Below, piece by piece: positions 1-8,212 of a stretch of DNA of 63,111 nt. The position numbers and the translations under genes were made by a program. Position 1 is the stretch's first letter. Every line of letters begins with the position of its first letter. Below the pieces are notes generated by a model. That model worked only from the letters and a program-made list of their open reading frames with translations. It was not told where the DNA came from and did no database searches. This DNA is from GCA-003244245 sp052390495 (GTDB lineage Bacteria > Actinomycetota > Actinomycetes > Mycobacteriales > Pseudonocardiaceae): positions 1 through 63,111 of the forward strand of contig JBQTGW010000115.1 in NCBI GenBank assembly GCA_052390495.1, in the 5' to 3' direction.

Positions 1-813
1 GGCTCGTACGCTCGTCCGCGAATCGGGCAGGTCCTACCTGCCCCTGATCAGGCCCGATGTGAGCCCTCGCAAGGGTCCCAGGTCAAGCCGGGCGGTGCAC
101 TGGTGCACTCACCACTGGTCACCAAGCCGCCCAACTTCCAGGGTGATGAGCGCGACGTCATATTCTTGTCGATGGTGGTCGCCGATCGGCCACGCGGTCA
201 GCGTGACAGAAGGTTCCGACAGGCATATAACGTTGCCGCAAGCCGTGCCAAAGATCAGATGTGGCTTTTCACTTCAGTCCGGCTAGACCAGCTGAATCCA
301 GACGACCTACGGGCATCGCTTCTAGGTTACATGAAGGATCCACCAGCGGTGTTCGGCAAGTCACCCGACTTGGAAGCAGTCAGCGCAACTGAGCTATGCG
401 ATCCATTCGATTCCCTCTTTGAACAACAGGTATTTCGAGAGGTTAAGCAGCGGGGCTACCACGTCGTCGCACAGCACAAGGTTGGCTCCCGGTTGCTGGA
501 CTTGGTCATTATCGGAGACGGTGGACGCCTAGCTGTGGAGTGCGATGGTCACTACTGGCATACGAGCCCCAGTCAGCAGATATCAGACGCTCGTCGCGAT
601 CGGGAACTCCACCGGATGGGATGGGATGTGGTACGTATCCGCGAAAGCGAGTTCGAGTTTGATCCCATGCGGGAACTTGCGCTCTTATGGCATCGACTCG
701 AAGAGCGAAACATCCATCCTTATGTGGTATCCACGGATACCGATAGCCCATGGGAGCCCATCAGTCTACCCGCCGATGCCGACGACATCGAAAACAGCGA
801 AGGAACCGAATAA
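1..813 (+). CDS. SF1 helicase C-terminus with fused DUF559/Vsr-like nuclease domain (partial)
   Basis: The frame is open from the first base, so the gene enters from outside the window; the first in-frame start is GTG at 103. The motif QGDERDVIFLS followed by RQAYNVAASRAKD is the motif V/VI region of UvrD/Upf1-type superfamily 1 helicases, which contacts ATP and DNA. After about 60 residues comes a nuclease-like domain with LLDLVIIGDGGRLAVECDG and a downstream RRDRELHRMGW stretch, the D...ExD pattern of DUF559/Vsr-fold endonucleases. Helicase-DUF559 fusions are common in bacterial defence islands. Codons 1-38 do not look like helicase sequence in any frame, so the part before motif V may already be rearranged. 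The stop overlaps the next start by one base (TAATG), indicating coupled translation. Function in DNA processing or defence is inferred. Confidence 0.75.
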   Translation, partial: GSYARPRIGQVLPAPDQARCEPSQGSQVKPGGALVHSPLVTKPPNFQGDERDVIFLSMVVADRPRGQRDRRFRQAYNVAASRAKDQMWLFTSVRLDQLNPDDLRASLLGYMKDPPAVFGKSPDLEAVSATELCDPFDSLFEQQVFREVKQRGYHVVAQHKVGSRLLDLVIIGDGGRLAVECDGHYWHTSPSQQISDARRDRELHRMGWDVVRIRESEFEFDPMRELALLWHRLEERNIHPYVVSTDTDSPWEPISLPADADDIENSEGTE

Positions 814-1634
814 TGAACACGACGAGTGAGCTTCGTGTCGAACTCGACGACAACGTCCTTGAACGGCTGGCTAGTCTGATCTGTGGAGATGACAGCACTC
901 CTTACTACCGTCGAGGTTTTGAAATTGAAAAGTTCTTTGAAGCAGCTGGCTGGCGTCGCGTCGGCGAGCTCGAAGGAGCACGACGGTCTTGGGTGCTTGA
1001 GAAACTTAAAGAGCGTAGGCGCGACTCCGAAGCCCTACGTCGTGTGCTGCTTCGACTGGCCGATCCACGGGAGTATCTTGACGACGACGAGGTACGAGTC
1101 CAGGTTCTCCAAGAACTTAATGAACTCCTTGTCATTGAGGGCTACCAAGTCATCTACGCAGGCAGCAGGCCCGAACTGGTCACTCAGGCTCCAACATTGA
1201 AGCGCCCAGCCATGAAGGCGCCATTGCAACTCACAACCAGCCTGGCGGAAATTGTTAGTGATGCCGCGTTCGGGGCGCAGCTGCAAGCACGACTCAACGA
1301 AGCACATACATGTTGGAAGTCCGGTGCTCCGACAGCCGCGATCATCGTACTCGGAAGCTTACTGGAGGGTGTACTTTACGATGTGGCTCTCAGCCAGCAC
1401 AAAGAAGGCCGTAAACCAGACGATAATCTGGAAAACCTGATCAACTTAGCGACGGGAAAGGGTTGGTTCGCGAAGGACGTCGCTGACTACGCCCATGTCC
1501 TACGCAACCACCGCAATCTTGTGCATCCAAAGAAGCAACTGACCCAGGGGTATGCCCCCGACGATGACACGGTACGGATCGCATGGAACGTGGTTGTTGC
1601 CGCACTCAACGATTTGGCGTCACTTTGCAAATAA
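813..1634 (+). CDS. AbiJ-N-terminal-like protein with HEPN/DUF4145-like C-terminus
   Basis: This 273-residue protein starts at ATG 813, overlapping the preceding stop by one base. The N-terminal part contains PYYRRGFEIEKFFEAAGW, resembling the conserved core of AbiJ N-terminal domains found in abortive-infection proteins. The C-terminal part has a helical LGSLLEGVLYDVAL segment and LRNHRNLVHP, typical of HEPN-like DUF4145 domains; many HEPN domains are RNases or RNA-binding. The canonical RxxxxH motif may be represented by RNHRNLVH. Together with the upstream helicase-nuclease it forms a two-gene operon that converges on the AAA+/DUF6414 operon. Domain assignment is from motif recall only; an abortive-infection role is inferred. 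Confidence 0.55.
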   Translation: MNTTSELRVELDDNVLERLASLICGDDSTPYYRRGFEIEKFFEAAGWRRVGELEGARRSWVLEKLKERRRDSEALRRVLLRLADPREYLDDDEVRVQVLQELNELLVIEGYQVIYAGSRPELVTQAPTLKRPAMKAPLQLTTSLAEIVSDAAFGAQLQARLNEAHTCWKSGAPTAAIIVLGSLLEGVLYDVALSQHKEGRKPDDNLENLINLATGKGWFAKDVADYAHVLRNHRNLVHPKKQLTQGYAPDDDTVRIAWNVVVAALNDLASLCK

Positions 1635-1705
1635 CAAATGGTTGATCACTTGCAAAGCGAAGATAGGGTATCTCACGCACAGTCGGCTCTACCGCTTGGG
1701 AACCC

Positions 1706-3082
1706 CTACCAATAGATAGCGATAATTTCAGCATCAAGAAAATCGTCCTTATCATCATCTACCGCGCTTGGAAAGGCGACATTTTCTGTTCGGACGGCAG
1801 AGCCGCCAGGGAAAAGGCCATGCTGCTGACACGCGCGCACCCGGAGGTTAGCAACAACTGCTGGATCAACCTCACCTGACGACCTCAGTGCGAGAAGTTC
1901 AGCGATCCGAGTGAACGCTTTCCGGCTTTCTGGGACCGAAGTAACGAGGTCAGCAGTCTCACTCGCGAGCATTTCAATTTGTCCACGGTCGTTGTCGTCA
2001 AGCTCAAGTTCAAGATGCTGTGCGAGCTGCTCGCCGAAGGTATTCAGCGCACGTAATCGGGGCTCGATGAACCTTCCACGGGTTGCATTGCTCTCCGCCA
2101 TCAGCTTCAACATGCCAGATCCAAATATATCTATCTCGCGTTTCAGGGCTGGCACGACCTCGTCAAGTACATCGGCCATTTTGACTGCAGTCCATGTCGT
2201 CCGCAGTCCTTCGTAGTTGAGCCTGCACAGTATCCGAAATCGAGCTTTAGAGAAGAGTACACGCCGAATATCTTTCCAGAACAATGACCGCTCGGTAACG
2301 CCAACCAGATAGAGCGGCCTCGTTGCGGGTCTTTCAGATTCGGGTAGCTGTTCCAAAGCACGGCGATGGACCAAGAACGTCTGACTGCCTGTATCGACTA
2401 CTTCGTAGTCAACAACCCGGCATCTGAGAGGTACGAGACCACCCATCAGCTTCTCTAGCACGTGATTAAGCTCGATAGCTTTCTCAAAACTAACACGATC
2501 AGTCTGACCAAGTAAATCCGCGCTCTCGTCGGCGACTTCCTTGAATGTCGTGAAGATCGCGCTTACCCTGAAGGCAGGATCAGCCTGAAGCTCTACCTCC
2601 ACTTCGGCTAATTGACCGCGCATTAGGCTCTCGGTCGTGACTAGCCAGGGGAGTATGTCATCGTCGATAACACCCGACATCAGCGTCTCCTGAATTTTAT
2701 CGTTATCAGGAGGCGATTCGCTGGAAAGAATAGGACGGAGTACAAACGACTGCTCTTCTATACCGTGTAGCTTTTTGAACGATGCTTGAATTGTCGCCTT
2801 GCTTAGCACTTGAGAGTTCTCAGTCCAGCTTGCCTCATAACGAGAACCAATGCGCGACTTGAGGATGGCTGCCGCGCTGGCTTCAGCATTTGCGTTGACC
2901 TCTGCCGTACTTGTGTTTGCCAAAGTGTCAGTGAACTCGCTAGGCAGCTTACCGAGCCGAGATGAGAGCAGACTGATGACACTTACGTCGTCTAAATATA
3001 CGAACTCTCGCAGCTCCATCGTTCTCTGAGCGATCGGCACTTCCCGCCGACGCTTGCGCCACTGCTTCCACCAGCGGATCAT
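1706..3082 (-). CDS. DUF6414 family protein
   Basis: This 458-residue protein has near its N-terminus MELREFVYLDDVSVISLLSS, the signature start of the DUF6414 family, whose biochemical role I do not know. I see no clear transmembrane segment apart from a basic, Trp-rich N-terminal tip (IRWWKQWRKRRR) that could be peripheral. The body alternates helices and strands with no enzyme motif I recognise. It starts at ATG 3082 inside the stop of the AAA+ ATPase gene (ATGA, 4-base overlap), so the two proteins are very probably made together and act together. Base composition is distinctly less GC-rich than the window average, in line with horizontal acquisition. An alternative start at the internal Met of MELREF would remove 21 residues. 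Confidence 0.7.
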   Translation of the reverse strand: MIRWWKQWRKRRREVPIAQRTMELREFVYLDDVSVISLLSSRLGKLPSEFTDTLANTSTAEVNANAEASAAAILKSRIGSRYEASWTENSQVLSKATIQASFKKLHGIEEQSFVLRPILSSESPPDNDKIQETLMSGVIDDDILPWLVTTESLMRGQLAEVEVELQADPAFRVSAIFTTFKEVADESADLLGQTDRVSFEKAIELNHVLEKLMGGLVPLRCRVVDYEVVDTGSQTFLVHRRALEQLPESERPATRPLYLVGVTERSLFWKDIRRVLFSKARFRILCRLNYEGLRTTWTAVKMADVLDEVVPALKREIDIFGSGMLKLMAESNATRGRFIEPRLRALNTFGEQLAQHLELELDDNDRGQIEMLASETADLVTSVPESRKAFTRIAELLALRSSGEVDPAVVANLRVRACQQHGLFPGGSAVRTENVAFPSAVDDDKDDFLDAEIIAIYW

Positions 3083-4320
3083 TGCTCCGCCTCCTGACGC
3101 TGACTTCGTCGGCTAGCCGCAATTAGGGTTCGTTGAGTTGCAACTCGCTCGAATCCTCCAAAGTAATCTTCTTCGAGAATTACCTCACGCTGGTGGTCCT
3201 GCACGGCCAGTATCGCCGCCTCACTCCATATCGCCGCTAGTTCGGCTGGCCACCACGACTCGGTCTTCTCAGCAATCAGGTCGTGTGGTAGTCCTTCTCC
3301 TACCGCTAGATGGCGAGCGGACGTGATAAGTATCGCCTTGCGATCTTCTCTCGACGGGTGTGGAAAATGCACCTCCCAGTCGAATCGTCCAGGTCTGCGC
3401 AACGCAACATCGATATCTTGCGGTCGATTTGTTGCTGCAACAACAACGACGTTGGTTTTGGGTTCGAACCCGTCCATCGAAGTAAGTAATTGTCCTACGA
3501 TGCGCCGAGATGCTTCGTGTGATTCGTCGCTCCGTTGGGCCGCAAGACTGTCTATCTCATCAAAAAAGACGATTGCTCGCTCTTGCCTTGCTGCATCTTC
3601 AAAGATTTTGCGAATAAGTTCTTCGCTTTGGCCATACCACTTGCTTAAAACTTGCGGCCCACTGATCTCATAGAACTGGGCGCCAGACTGATCGGCGATG
3701 ATACGGGCAAGCATAGTCTTACCAGCCCCCGACGGACCAGCGAACAGTACACCTTTAATTGGCCGAGCACCAATCTTCGCCAGCGCATCGCGATGCTTGA
3801 GCGGCAATTCGATGAGGTCTCTAGCACGCTCTACAATTTCTCCGAAACCACCGAAATCATCAAACGATAGAGAACCACTCGGCTCCCGCTTGAAGTGTTC
3901 AACGCTGACCGAGTCACCGAAAGATAGATCGAAATAGCGAACAGGCTTGTCTGAGAGGACTCGAATAATTCCGCGCGAGTCGATCCCCTCGACAGTACTT
4001 CCATCTTGGAGGTCTAGATCGTTCGGCCGAGGGAGTGTCCGTATCTTGCCACCAATATCGACGACAACCTCGTCTGCCAGCAAAAGACGGACAACGCCCA
4101 CCCAGGGGTCCTCGCGCCACAATTCCTGAGGAGCAGTCTCGACGTCATCCCACCGAGGACCGATCAGAACCACGTCGCCTGACTTGCACTCCTCCTCATT
4201 GTGCATCTGATGAGGGATGACGCTCCCATTTGGGAGTTCCAAGTAGGCCACTGAATGTTCGTTTTCTACATGTTTTACCCGTGCAATAATCCGTTGGGGG
4301 TCGTTTTCCGATATTGCCAT
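3079..4320 (-). CDS. CDC48-like AAA+ ATPase
   Basis: A single-ring AAA+ ATPase of 413 residues. Residues 1-150 form a beta-rich N-terminal region (OB/double-psi-like by appearance) comparable to the substrate-recruiting N domains of CDC48 and proteasomal ATPases. The ATPase core has Walker A GPSGAGKT at 195-202, the pore-loop region SKWYGQSEE around 227, Walker B AIVFFDEID at 249-257, sensor 1 in VVVVAATNRPQDID, and arginine fingers in RRPGRFD near 309-312. The family unfolds or remodels protein substrates. Its only operon partner is the DUF6414 gene, overlapping by 4 bases, so that protein is the best guess for adaptor or effector. The C-terminus lacks a recognisable HbYX proteasome-docking motif (it ends QEAEQ), arguing against 20S proteasome docking. 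The low-GC leader upstream probably carries its promoter. Confidence 0.85.
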   Translation of the reverse strand: MAISENDPQRIIARVKHVENEHSVAYLELPNGSVIPHQMHNEEECKSGDVVLIGPRWDDVETAPQELWREDPWVGVVRLLLADEVVVDIGGKIRTLPRPNDLDLQDGSTVEGIDSRGIIRVLSDKPVRYFDLSFGDSVSVEHFKREPSGSLSFDDFGGFGEIVERARDLIELPLKHRDALAKIGARPIKGVLFAGPSGAGKTMLARIIADQSGAQFYEISGPQVLSKWYGQSEELIRKIFEDAARQERAIVFFDEIDSLAAQRSDESHEASRRIVGQLLTSMDGFEPKTNVVVVAATNRPQDIDVALRRPGRFDWEVHFPHPSREDRKAILITSARHLAVGEGLPHDLIAEKTESWWPAELAAIWSEAAILAVQDHQREVILEEDYFGGFERVATQRTLIAASRRSQRQEAEQ

Positions 4321-4704
4321 AGGTTAAAGTTGTCTTTCCTTCTGGAGTTAGCTAGCTTTGGACCATCACAGAAATGTTGGACTAGATTCGAGTACACAAA
4401 TAAACATGCGATGCGTACTCCAATTAGGGCCATAGCCGTCCCCCTTATAGGTTAATTACACTGCTGTAAGTATATCACCTACTGTGATCAGGTTTCCTGT
4501 TCCTGTGACCAACCCTTATTATTGATCATGGGTACATGAAGCAACTGCCGCTGCTGCGCAAGATTATCCAGGTACTGGGTGCGCGCTAGTCCTTATAGTA
4601 AGAAACGGTGAGTGAGACGAGTACAGACAAAGTGTCGTGGCTTCGTGGCCGAAAGATTCACAGGTATGGGCAGTGGAGTTCAATTGGGATCAGAGGCAAT
4701 GGAA
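4321..4704. other. A/T-rich intergenic region with the probable promoter of the AAA+ operon
   Basis: This gap of about 380 bases contains no supported gene. It is markedly A/T-rich between about 4440 and 4540, which suits a promoter for the leftward AAA+/DUF6414 operon starting at 4320. A 17-codon ATG reading frame at 4536-4589 (begins MKQLPLLRKI) can be read but has no independent support. No tRNA, repeat array or strong hairpin was seen. Confidence 0.4.
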
Positions 4705-5160
4705 TCACTCCGTCCGCACGCGTCGCGTCTGCGCCCGCCTCTCCACTCCCCTCCGCACTAACACATTCCGAATCGCCGTCTGACAAACCTTAAACCGACC
4801 CGCCAGCTCAGCCAAAGACCACGTCTCCTCGACATACAGCCGTACCACCTCAACCTCCTGTTCCTCGGGCAGCGCCCGCAGCGGTCGAAGCTTCACACCC
4901 TGCCGTCTGAGATGTGACCGTACCGTCTGCTCGTGGAGACCGAACCGCCGGGTCAAGTCCGCCTGCGATGCACCCGCCTCATAAGCATCCACTAGCTCCA
5001 CCACCTCAGCGGGCGACAGCTTCCGGTTCTCCTTGATCTGTAATCGAACCATCTCAGGATCCACCGCCCCCGTCTGCGCCACGATCGCCTCGTGGACATC
5101 GCCGCTGACCCGCAGGTTCTCTAGTCCACCCAGCTCATCCAAGGCCGTGACCAGCCTCAA
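4705..5160 (-). CDS. Double helix-turn-helix DNA-binding protein
   Basis: About 151 residues containing two successive helix-turn-helix segments: VVELVDAYEAGASQADLTRR with GLHEQTVRSHLRRQG, and VEVVRLYVEETWSLAELAGR with CQTAIRNVLVRRGV. Each resembles the Hin/resolvase-type HTH (HTH_Tnp or helix-turn-helix_7). The first 40 residues have no recognisable domain, so this could be the tail of a larger recombinase or transposon-derived regulator. The start is uncertain: TTG 5160 is used here, but the frame stays open to 5238 without a better start codon. It lies between the low-GC defence-like island and the chromosomal-looking transporter genes, consistent with a mobile-element border. Specific target and role are unknown. 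Confidence 0.5.
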   Translation of the reverse strand: MRLVTALDELGGLENLRVSGDVHEAIVAQTGAVDPEMVRLQIKENRKLSPAEVVELVDAYEAGASQADLTRRFGLHEQTVRSHLRRQGVKLRPLRALPEEQEVEVVRLYVEETWSLAELAGRFKVCQTAIRNVLVRRGVERRAQTRRVRTE

Positions 5161-5238
5161 CAGGGGTGTGCCAGGGTTCGAAAGCGAGTCAGCTAGGTGC
5201 GCAACACCGCAGGTCAGCGGGGTGTCACTAATAGGTTG

Positions 5239-6108
5239 TCACACGCAGGAGTCAAGATTGTAGGGGTCAGGTTTGTAATTCGCATGATCTGCACCGGGAA
5301 AGTGCTTGCCGAAAAACTGATCCCAGCTACCGCTGGTAATGAATTCCCTTATTTTGGCGGTCATTATCTCGCAGGCCGCCGTATCACCGTAGGGCAACCC
5401 AATCCCATAACGCTCCTCCGCCCCGAACGTAAACCCGTCCACGACAGACAGGCGAGTCGGGTCAGCGGCGGCGAGGCCGTCCAGTACTATTTGATCGGTC
5501 GACACTGCGTCAGCCTGCCCACCAAGCAGCCGATCAACGCACTGTTTGTTGGATTTCTCGACAGTGAGTATGATTTGGTTTCTCAGTATACCTTCATTAA
5601 GTTGGATCAAGGAAGTGCTGCCGGACAGAGTGCACACCGTCATCCCGGTAAGATCCTTGGCGCTGCGTATGCGAGTGTCCCCCGCTCGAACCATCATCCC
5701 CTGATGGGTAAGCAGGTAAGGGCCTGCGAACCCTATCGAATTCCGACGCTCATCGGTGATGGAGAAAGTCGCGACCACAAGCTGCACTCTGCCGTCCCGT
5801 AACGCGTTTACCCGCTCATCGATGGTCAGATCGACGGGGATCGGGGTAAAAGTGGGGGGAACATGGTTGCCGAGCCAACGGTACAGATCGATATCGAAAC
5901 CTTCACGAATGTTCGAGCCCGGTTCCAGCTTCCCAAATCCGGGCGCGTCAGTGACGGCGCCGATGTTGACGCCGCCCGGCCGACTGAAAATATCCGGTGC
6001 TGTCGTCGTGGTGGTTTGGTCTATGGCTGCGCTATTCGTTGCGCAGGCTGTCAGGGCAAGGCAGGCGGCAAGGAGTATCGAGCTGGCGCACCACTTGGTC
6101 TTGGACAT
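5239..6108 (-). CDS. Amino-acid-type ABC transporter solute-binding lipoprotein (SBP family 3)
   Basis: A lipoprotein of 289 residues. The start at ATG 6108 is chosen because it follows a GGGAAG ribosome site and begins a classic lipoprotein signal: MSKTKW, a hydrophobic stretch, then lipobox LTAC with Cys 22 as lipidation site. The mature part has GFDIDLYRWLG, DERVNALRDGRVQLVVATFS and AKDLTGMTVCTLSGST, the periplasmic-binding-protein family 3 pattern (GluB-like glutamate/polar amino acid binding). No ABC permease or ATPase gene is nearby; the partner is the MFS-type gene immediately upstream (31-base gap, same strand). Ligand is not predictable beyond small polar amino acids or similar. Confidence 0.85.
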   Translation of the reverse strand: MSKTKWCASSILLAACLALTACATNSAAIDQTTTTTAPDIFSRPGGVNIGAVTDAPGFGKLEPGSNIREGFDIDLYRWLGNHVPPTFTPIPVDLTIDERVNALRDGRVQLVVATFSITDERRNSIGFAGPYLLTHQGMMVRAGDTRIRSAKDLTGMTVCTLSGSTSLIQLNEGILRNQIILTVEKSNKQCVDRLLGGQADAVSTDQIVLDGLAAADPTRLSVVDGFTFGAEERYGIGLPYGDTAACEIMTAKIREFITSGSWDQFFGKHFPGADHANYKPDPYNLDSCV

Positions 6109-6139
6109 GAATGGCTTCCCTAGGATAATGATCGAGAGA

Positions 6140-7828
6140 TCAGTCGTACAGGATCGCCCTGTCAACATTCAGGTCGACTGCGCAGGACGGGTCCGGCATA
6201 TGCAGTGTAACGACAACATCGGTTCGACGTGTGGCACCCGTGAAATTTAGCCGGGTCTCGCGGCCGGACTGCAGGCCGTCGACTGATGGCCATTGCTGAC
6301 CGTCGATTACCGGAGCAATGTCCAAACGTGCCGGATTGACACAATCACCGACTCTGGCGAGGTTGGTTAAGGTTAGAATAAGGGCGAGGCGGCGGCGGGG
6401 TGGAGGCTCTCCGGGGATCTGGATGGTTGCCTGCCCACCGTCACGCATCCCCTGTCCGTCGGATACCATCACGAGGTCGGTCACCGGGATGTGCGCCTTG
6501 CGACTCACCGTCCAATAAGCCATGCTGCCCGCCACACCGAGCACGATCACTGTCAACAACGTCCCTGTGACGATGGGCTTCCTGATCGATCGGATCCGAT
6601 TCAGATCGATCGAGATCACCGAATCCGAGTGAGCAGTCCGCGGGCCGAGGCCGAGAGTCGCTGCGGCGGCCAGCATGATTACGGCCAGCAGTCCGCACAG
6701 GGCAGCAAACTGGCCGTCGAATGCTACGACGAGAAGTGGGGCCAGGCTCGCACCGACTCCGATAAAGAAGCCGTTGGCCGAAAGTGCGGCACCTCTGACA
6801 GCAGCACCAGCTTCACTCACCACCGCTACTATTGACGCAACTGCGACACCGAGACCGGCCATGAAGATGGCACTGCCAATCATCAGCAGCCACAGCGAAC
6901 CGGCGAGAGCCTCGAGGGCCAAACCGGTGGCTGCGACGCTCAGGGCGACCGCTCCCATCCGATGTGCACCGTATCGACGGATTGCCGGGCCAGCGAAGGC
7001 ACCAAGCAGTACACCGGGCAATCCGGGCAGCCGCAGCAGCAGCGCGCCAAGGGCTCCGATCGGCTCTGAGCGCAGTGCCACAGCTCCTGACAGGCCCGAG
7101 TACATGGCGACGAGCGCCAACAACAGCGTGATGGCCACGGCGTACGCCGCGAGCAGCACCGGGTTCCGCGTCAGCCCCACCAAGCGGGTCAGGAAGGGTT
7201 CCGACGTCGGGTGCGTGGCACCCGCCGGGAGCGCCAGGACGGCACCGGCGAGGAGCACGAAGATGGGCACGGGGAGCAGGAATACCCATTCCCACCCGAA
7301 TAGCCAGTTGCTCGCCAGACCGTATGCCTGGCCCACTATCCCGGCCAGCAGAAAACAGCTGGATACCATGGCGAGGCCGATGGGCACAACCCGGCGAGGC
7401 AGGGTGTGTGCAATGTAGGCCAGCGCCAGCGGAGGGAACGCTGCGGCGAAGAATCCACCCAGCCCCCTGGTCACGACAAGCGCCGGAAGGTTGGGTACAG
7501 CGCTGGCGGCCGCGGCAGTTGCGGCCACGCCGATCAGTCCGATCCCCATGAGCCGACGGCGATCGATGCGCTCCGCGAAGGGCACGAACACCAAATTGCC
7601 GATGGCGAAGCCCAATCCGAATGCCAGGCCCACCCATGCGGTGGCATCGGTCGAAACAGTGTATCGCTGCGCCGTCTCTTCCAGTAGCGGGATGGTCATG
7701 TACAGCTGACTCATCACCAGCAATGCGCCCAGGGCGAGAATGGCAATGATCACGGCGGGAGCTGCCCACAGCCCTCTGCGCTGCACCTGATCCGTGGCGC
7801 TGCTGGCGTGCACAGATGGATGCGTCAC
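6140..7828 (-). CDS. MFS transporter with extra C-terminal extracytoplasmic domain
   Basis: A 562-residue protein whose first about 400 residues hold 12 hydrophobic segments of a drug/proton-antiporter-like major facilitator, including the loop-2/3 motif around GNLVFVPFAERIDRRRL. After these comes a cytoplasmic stretch, a thirteenth hydrophobic segment (GTLLTVIVLGVAGSMAYWTV) and about 110 residues rich in beta-prone sequence with two cysteines (VGDCVNP and DPSCAVD), likely a small disulfide-stabilised domain outside the membrane. Typical family members stop near 400-450 residues, so the tail is unusual. GTG 7828 follows a GAGGTG site. The solute-binding lipoprotein gene follows 31 bases downstream on the same strand, suggesting a joint uptake or sensing unit. 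Confidence 0.8.
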   Translation of the reverse strand: MTHPSVHASSATDQVQRRGLWAAPAVIIAILALGALLVMSQLYMTIPLLEETAQRYTVSTDATAWVGLAFGLGFAIGNLVFVPFAERIDRRRLMGIGLIGVAATAAAASAVPNLPALVVTRGLGGFFAAAFPPLALAYIAHTLPRRVVPIGLAMVSSCFLLAGIVGQAYGLASNWLFGWEWVFLLPVPIFVLLAGAVLALPAGATHPTSEPFLTRLVGLTRNPVLLAAYAVAITLLLALVAMYSGLSGAVALRSEPIGALGALLLRLPGLPGVLLGAFAGPAIRRYGAHRMGAVALSVAATGLALEALAGSLWLLMIGSAIFMAGLGVAVASIVAVVSEAGAAVRGAALSANGFFIGVGASLAPLLVVAFDGQFAALCGLLAVIMLAAAATLGLGPRTAHSDSVISIDLNRIRSIRKPIVTGTLLTVIVLGVAGSMAYWTVSRKAHIPVTDLVMVSDGQGMRDGGQATIQIPGEPPPRRRLALILTLTNLARVGDCVNPARLDIAPVIDGQQWPSVDGLQSGRETRLNFTGATRRTDVVVTLHMPDPSCAVDLNVDRAILYD

Positions 7829-8044
7829 TACACCTCACCTACAATCTTGCCGAGCAGCGATGGCTCTACCGCCTCGTGCGCCAGTGCCACATCCTCAAGG
7901 GAGGCGATGCTCCACGCATCCGCCCCGTTGCCTTGTCACACACGGGTTGAGATCCGTAGCGCACCCACCCAGATACATGCAACGCCAAGAGGACACGGCA
8001 GGGTAGCTAGCCGGTACTCGTTGATCAAGCCTCCGAGCAGGGCC

Positions 8045-8164
8045 CGCCCAGGGCGGCCAACTCAAGCGGGTCCGGGGGCACACCTGGCATAGTCGCAGGT
8101 GAAGCTCGGCCAGAGCGGAACCGACCTCCTCCGGTTCGGTCTCGTAGGTCTCCCCCGCGTAGTT
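8045..8164 (-). pseudogene. Fragment of SWIM-domain gene (partial copy of 14990-15107)
   Basis: About 115 bases match the 3' part of the SWIM-domain gene at 14852..15871 at high identity; both read GETYETEPEEVGSALAELHL on the minus strand. Just after CQVC the copy has lost one base of a G run, which shifts the frame, and similarity then fades. It therefore cannot encode the protein end and is a dispersed gene scrap directly upstream of the furA promoter. The remainder of the 7829-8212 gap holds only the promoter region of the leftward MFS gene and the furA control region. Confidence 0.75.
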
Positions 8165-8212
8165 GACACCTGATTCTTGATTGATTCCAGAAACTGGGCC
8201 ACACTTCGGGGC
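8163..8212 (+). promoter_or_regulatory. Probable furA promoter and FurA operator
   Basis: A TTGACA box at 8163-8168 is followed by the A/T-rich element CTTGATTGATTCCAGAAACT at about 8175-8194. This closely resembles the conserved furA operator sequence (TTGA-N-GATTCCAGAAA) that I recall upstream of furA genes in mycobacteria and streptomycetes, where FurA represses itself and katG and is released by peroxide. The start codon GTG 8213 lies about 20 bases downstream. The identification rests on resemblance, not alignment. Confidence 0.6.

Noticed and set aside
4536..4589. 17-codon frame MKQLPLLRKI... in the A/T-rich gap
   Set aside because: Short, no ribosome site, no partner; could be chance.
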